This document shows, in pieces, positions 55,047 through 58,535 of a stretch of 58,535 nt of DNA. A model generated the notes under the pieces. It was not told where the DNA came from, did no database searches, and saw only the letters and a program-made list of their open reading frames with translations. The position numbers and the translations under genes are program-made. The stretch's first letter is position 1. The number at the start of each line of letters is the position of its first letter. This DNA is from SAR202 cluster bacterium AC-647-N09_OGT_505m. GTDB taxonomy: Bacteria > Chloroflexota > Dehalococcoidia > UBA2985. The stretch lies in contig VEXC01000005.1 of assembly GCA_009391225.1 (NCBI GenBank), positions 1-58,535 of the forward strand, read 5' to 3'.

Positions 55047-56453
55047 ATGTTAAATAGAATAAACAGCACCCCATCCCAGATAGAGAGTACGTCAGAAGTG
55101 AGCTATGAAGGATCGTTGAACCCTGAGCACTTTGCGGAGTTCAGAGGAGAATTTGATGGTAACCCCTCATACCGTCTGATGCAGAACGCGGTAACTCAGC
55201 ACGACGTCAACGATATAGCTCTGGACAGATCCATAGTCATTGGATCAACCCATACCTTCTCCAATGTGCTGGATGACTGGGCCGTGACGAACCAAGGCAG
55301 GACAGGTCGTTGCTGGATGTTCGCAGGGCTGAACCTGTTCCGTGCTGACTCGAAAAATGTATTAAATGTCAAACAAACTGAGTTCAGCCAGAATTACATG
55401 ATGTTCTGGGATAAGATCGAACGGGCCAACTTCATCTTGGAATCAATCATTGAAACCGCTGATAGGCCCTTAGAAGACCGGACAGTGGCATGGCTTCTGC
55501 AACGTTCCATTGAGGATGGTGGTCAATGGGATATGTTCGCCAGCTTGGTCAATAAACATGGGGTAGTGCCTAAGACAGTGATGCCAGAAACCGAAAGCTC
55601 CAGCAACTCGGCTCGAATGAATTCTATTCTGAACTATCAGTTCCGCCAAGGGGCCAAAAGACTGCGTGACCTCTTTACTGAAGAAGTCGGTATCGATGAG
55701 CTTCGGGGGGCCAAGAACGAAATCCTGAAGGGGATTTACAAAGTGCTATGTATCCACCTTGGCACTCCACCAGACCGCTTCTATTGGCAATGGACAGATA
55801 AGGACGGACAGTTCCATCGTGATGGTGAGATAACGCCGCAAGAATTTACCAACAAATATATATCAACACCTTTGGACGAATATGTCTGTCTGGTACATGA
55901 TCCCAGGGAGGGGAGTCCTATAGGGCGTACTTTTACTATTGAATACCTTGGTAATGTAGTGGGTGGCTCACCCATAAAATACCTCAACGTAGACATCGAG
56001 CTAATGAAAGATATCGCCCTGAGGTTGCTGCAAGACGGGAAGCCTGTCTGGATGGGTTGCGATACAAGCAAGCAGATGCACCGTGACCTCGGCCTATGGG
56101 ATGCTCAGTTGTTCGATTATGCTAGCGTGTATGGGTCTGATTTTCACCTTGATAAGGCTGCACGGCTGGAATATCATCAGACTAGGATGACTCATGCAAT
56201 GCTTTTTACTGGAGTGGACGTAGTTGACGGCCAGCCACGGCGCTGGCGGGTGGAGAATAGCTGGGACGATAAAGTGGGAGATAAGGGATTCTTCCTCATG
56301 AACGATTCGTGGTTTGCGGAGTACATGTTTGAGATTGCAGCACCCAAAGGATACTTGCCAGTCGAAATGCAGAGGGCATTAGAGTTGGAACCCATAGTCC
56401 TTCCTCCTTGGGACCCCATGGGCTCCCTTGCAATCACCCCAGTAGTGCGATAG
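55047..56453 (+). CDS. aminopeptidase C / bleomycin hydrolase family (peptidase C1B)
   Basis: 468 aa, full family length. The Cys protease triad is visible: NQGRTGRCWMFAGLN with Cys89, RMTHAMLFTGVD with the His, and RVENSWDDKVGDKGFF with the Asn. SQNYMMFWDKIERAN and EDGGQWDMFASLVNKHGVVP are family blocks. No signal peptide, so cytosolic; the family trims peptides as a hexamer. The ATG at 55047 follows GGAGG. The gene is common in Firmicutes and scattered elsewhere, so transfer is possible. Confidence 0.94.
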   Translation: MLNRINSTPSQIESTSEVSYEGSLNPEHFAEFRGEFDGNPSYRLMQNAVTQHDVNDIALDRSIVIGSTHTFSNVLDDWAVTNQGRTGRCWMFAGLNLFRADSKNVLNVKQTEFSQNYMMFWDKIERANFILESIIETADRPLEDRTVAWLLQRSIEDGGQWDMFASLVNKHGVVPKTVMPETESSSNSARMNSILNYQFRQGAKRLRDLFTEEVGIDELRGAKNEILKGIYKVLCIHLGTPPDRFYWQWTDKDGQFHRDGEITPQEFTNKYISTPLDEYVCLVHDPREGSPIGRTFTIEYLGNVVGGSPIKYLNVDIELMKDIALRLLQDGKPVWMGCDTSKQMHRDLGLWDAQLFDYASVYGSDFHLDKAARLEYHQTRMTHAMLFTGVDVVDGQPRRWRVENSWDDKVGDKGFFLMNDSWFAEYMFEIAAPKGYLPVEMQRALELEPIVLPPWDPMGSLAITPVVR

Positions 56454-56480
56454 GAATGGGGGTATCAACCTTGGTTCCAA

Positions 56481-56808
56481 ATGAGTACGGTGTTTGACTG
56501 GTCTAGAAGACATTCTCCAGGAAGCACATGCCTGCTCCTCGAGAAGGGCAGCGTGCTTTTCACTGGGGACGCCATCATCAACAACGTGGATGTGGGCGGT
56601 AGTCCGCTGGCTTTTGGCAGCGATAGACGGGATTCAGAGCAGTCGCTGCTCAAACTACCCCACCTGGGCTTCGATGTCTGCTGCTTTGGCCACTGACCTC
56701 CTCTTCTGGAAGCCTGACGTGAAGTTAGGCATCTGGCCACGGACTATCCCTTCGCATAGCGAGGAACTGGAGTTGCCTTCTTGGTATCCAAAGGCGCAAG
56801 AATTATAA
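56481..56808 (+). pseudogene. C-terminal remnant of a metallo-beta-lactamase-fold hydrolase
   Basis: HSPGSTCLLLEKGSVLFTGD gives the fourth and fifth MBL motifs (HxPGS; LFTGD), then LPHLGFDVCCFGH followed by TGA where the family has GHGxPL. The same frame continues PPLLEA-stop-REVRHLATDYP. The N-terminal half with HxHxDH is missing. Three or more stops and the truncation mark it as dead. The TGA here replaces Gly, so it is not a selenocysteine site. Confidence 0.75.
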
Positions 56809-57374
56809 TGACCAGCGAGCCCCAGGCGACTCCAACGGTATCTACCTATCATTCTAGGTATGCTCATGCAGGAGTGTGCCACAGGCAGGTCTTGCCTAGG
56901 CACTCTATGAAGGATAAATATGGACGGCATCTTCATCCTAAGGTATCGACTCCCGAAGAGATGGCTGGCCTACTAGCTCTCTGCTTAGAGGTCTTTGTCC
57001 AGGAGCAGTGTGTACTGGAAAAGGAGGAAATGGACTCCTTGGACCAGACTGAGGTTCATGCAGTAGCATGGGAATGGCGGGAGGTCGTCGCCACTGGGCT
57101 CATAGTTTTGCTGGCGGGCGCTGGGGCGCAGATTGGGCGCATGGCCGTTCGGGCGTCTCTCGGCCGCGGTGGCATCGCAGGCGACGCCTTGCGATGCCTG
57201 GAGTGCGAGGCCAAAGCCCGTGGTGGGCGGCGGATTCTCTTGCACGCCCAGACCTATGTGGTGTCCTTCTACAGTCAGTACGGCTATCTTGAAGAGGGAT
57301 TAGAATTCCAGGAGGCGAGTATCGAGCACATCCTCATGCGCAAGTATCTACCATCTACTCAAGCCACGTTCTAA
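56808..57374 (+). CDS. GNAT family N-acetyltransferase (ElaA-like)
   Basis: 188 aa. The acetyl-CoA site QIGRMAVRASLGRGGIAGDAL, then RILLHAQTYVVSFYSQYGY and EHILMRKYL, is typical of ElaA/YjdJ-like GNATs; the N-terminal FVQEQCVLEKEEMDSLDQ matches FVxEQ...EE.D. The first 45 residues are atypical, so the real start may be ATG 56910 or later. The Q/RxxGxG loop reads SLGRGGIAG, an acceptable variant. It ends 4 bp before the haemoglobin gene. Confidence 0.85.
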   Translation: MTSEPQATPTVSTYHSRYAHAGVCHRQVLPRHSMKDKYGRHLHPKVSTPEEMAGLLALCLEVFVQEQCVLEKEEMDSLDQTEVHAVAWEWREVVATGLIVLLAGAGAQIGRMAVRASLGRGGIAGDALRCLECEAKARGGRRILLHAQTYVVSFYSQYGYLEEGLEFQEASIEHILMRKYLPSTQATF

Positions 57375-57378
57375 ACTT

Positions 57379-57777
57379 ATGACTCAAGATGATCAATACA
57401 TGAAACCAGGTGTTTCCACAATCTATGAACGAGTGGGCGGAAGTGCGTTCTTCGTGGAGCTTGTGGAGCGTTTCTACCAACTGGTAGAAGATGATCCAGT
57501 GCTACGGCCACTCTACCCCGAGGATTTGAGGCCAGGGAAAGTGCATCTGGCAGCGTTCTTAGCTCAGTTATGGGGTGGGCCACCGCAGTACACGTTGGAA
57601 CGAGGCCACCCTAGGCTACGTCAGCGCCACATGTCGTTTCACATCGGCCAGGATGAGAGGGACGCTTGGGTAGCCCACATGCTCTCCGCTGTGGCTTCCA
57701 TGGATATTTCGTTAGATGAGGCTGCCCTGATGACGGTCTATTTTAAGAATACTGCTACACTGTTGATGAATCGTTGA
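57379..57777 (+). CDS. glbO: group II truncated haemoglobin
   Basis: 132 aa. TIYERVGGSAFFVELVERFY (A/B helices), DPVLRPLYPEDL, FLAQLWGGPPQYTLERGHPR, then LRQRHMSFHIG with the proximal His, and ERDAWVAHM with the TrHbII Trp. It probably binds O2 or NO, or takes part in redox defence. It is coupled with the GNAT gene upstream. Confidence 0.93.
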   Translation: MTQDDQYMKPGVSTIYERVGGSAFFVELVERFYQLVEDDPVLRPLYPEDLRPGKVHLAAFLAQLWGGPPQYTLERGHPRLRQRHMSFHIGQDERDAWVAHMLSAVASMDISLDEAALMTVYFKNTATLLMNR

Positions 57778-58079
57778 TATAGGCGTGCCTGTAGCAGCTC
57801 TTTGGCTCTCGCCGGAATATTTGCACAAAGGGGTATCTGTAACCACCATCTCACGCGGTTTATACCCTAGTGATCGACCCAGTAATATCGTTACTAATAC
57901 CGCTGTAATAGAAGTCAAGGGTTAAGGTGTGAACTTCGTAGAGAATGTCTTATTGTAGTAGAGTAGAATGAAGCGCTTCGACAAAGGATAGTCTAGACAA
58001 TCCTACAGTTGAGTTGCCTGAAGCCCCACTGGTAGATTTAGGACGCTGACCTTGAGTTCTTGAGAAAACCGAGGCTGAG
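57778..58079. other. intergenic region
   Basis: About 300 bp holding a third copy of palindromic GAAGCGCTTCG (57970-57980). No gene or terminator is clear. Confidence 0.35.
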
Positions 58080-58400
58080 ATGCTCGTTTATGATGAAATT
58101 GTCACAATAAAAGACAGATATGACTATGTGATTGGGAGATGCCGAATGCTTGGGTGGGTAGCATTCAGTGATAGCGGGTTGAAGAGTTGGATTGGGGAGT
58201 TTCTACCTATTCCAGGCAAATCACTTGAATTTGATTATCTATCAATCGAGAGGAGCGGTCTGCGTGTAGAGTGTGAAGATGGTGCTACTGCTAAATTGCT
58301 TACACCCATGATTGCTGATGGTACCAGTTCGGGTGTGAGATGCACCTTTGAGGGAATCTGGCCACCTCCCAGGCCAGGTGGCATCGGGGATGCAAATTGA
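58080..58400 (+). CDS. hypothetical protein
   Basis: 106 aa, family not recognised. It has beta-rich blocks (EIVTIKDRYDYVIGRCRMLG, SLEFDYLSIERSGLRVECED) and a Pro/Gly-rich C-terminus. No strong ribosome site. The regular codon pattern supports coding. Confidence 0.5.
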   Translation: MLVYDEIVTIKDRYDYVIGRCRMLGWVAFSDSGLKSWIGEFLPIPGKSLEFDYLSIERSGLRVECEDGATAKLLTPMIADGTSSGVRCTFEGIWPPPRPGGIGDAN

Positions 58401-58496
58401 CTCTCAATGTGCCTCGTGATAAGCTGTGATAGCTTCTAGCTCATTACTACGTGTAAAGTATTTATGCTTAGCGCCCTTAATCGGAAAGGAGGCCCT

Positions 58497-58535
58497 GTGA
58501 TTAGCATTAGTCCCCTAGCCGCCGAGAAGTTGAAG
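58497..58535 (+). CDS. start of an IscA/HesB/ErpA-family Fe-S carrier (partial)
   Basis: The last 13 codons of the window read MISISPLAAEKLK from GTG, with AAAGGAGG about 5 nt upstream. A-type Fe-S carriers begin in this way (MIxLTxxAAEKLK). The gene runs off the window, so the three Cys ligands cannot be checked. Confidence 0.6.
   Translation, partial: MISISPLAAEKLK

Noticed and set aside
56694..56696. TGA after FGH in the metallo-beta-lactamase fragment as selenocysteine
   Set aside because: It stands at the Gly of GHG and further stops follow; the gene is also missing its N-terminal metal-binding half.

Overview
The window is a bacterial chromosome segment of about 50% GC. It carries conserved housekeeping genes broken up by decayed and laterally acquired DNA. 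Several things suggest a Chloroflexota member, possibly the Dehalococcoidia/SAR202 side: the Thr-Pro-Val-Pro linker of the glycine-betaine lipoprotein, a tandem acyl-CoA dehydrogenase array, CaiB/BaiF and enoyl-CoA hydratase genes, and MetF proteins without a fused activation domain. This placement is inference; no rRNA gene is present.

Layout. 1-3.1 kb is accessory: a flavin reductase-like gene, an endonuclease/exonuclease/phosphatase pseudogene with two nonsense codons, a tRNA-Gly 3' half, a small membrane protein, and intact tRNA-Val and tRNA-Met. 3.1-11.6 kb is core: pheT and pheS (split by what looks like a dead HicBA locus), rplU-rpmA-rpmE, a DUF1385 gene and hisF-HAD-hisIE. 12.1-17.7 kb holds four acyl-CoA dehydrogenases plus an in-frame C-terminal fragment of a fifth. 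18-22.6 kb has an alpha/beta hydrolase, a candidate structured RNA, a Nudix hydrolase, a DsbA/FrnE-family oxidoreductase whose first active-site Cys codon is UGA (predicted selenoprotein with a SECIS-like hairpin), an AT-rich cation/proton antiporter and an integrase scrap beside a CAU tRNA. 22.7-30.1 kb is cofactor and folate metabolism: coaX-coaBC, acpS-nnrDE, metF-like, folD and queA. 30.6-35.9 kb is a glycine-betaine/proline ABC importer with a TetR regulator. 36.2-45.2 kb is greA-lysS-serS, an IS transposase remnant, a second MetF-like gene, prmA-rsmE and dnaJ. 45.3-58.5 kb is mixed catabolic and accessory: CaiB, aldo/keto reductase, an alkaline-phosphatase-superfamily enzyme with Thr as nucleophile, a solitary CHAT/caspase-like protein, MFS transporter, enoyl-CoA hydratase, PepC/bleomycin hydrolase, a metallo-beta-lactamase remnant, GNAT, truncated haemoglobin and the first codons of an IscA/HesB-family gene.

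The translation, tRNA-modification, histidine, CoA and one-carbon genes form short operons with recognisable sigma-70-type promoters. The acyl-CoA dehydrogenases, CoA transferase and hydratase fit degradation of acyl-CoA or recalcitrant organic acids. The most notable items are the predicted Sec-DsbA/FrnE protein (19920-20561), the structured element at 19110-19240, and the CHAT-like protein at 51155-51739.
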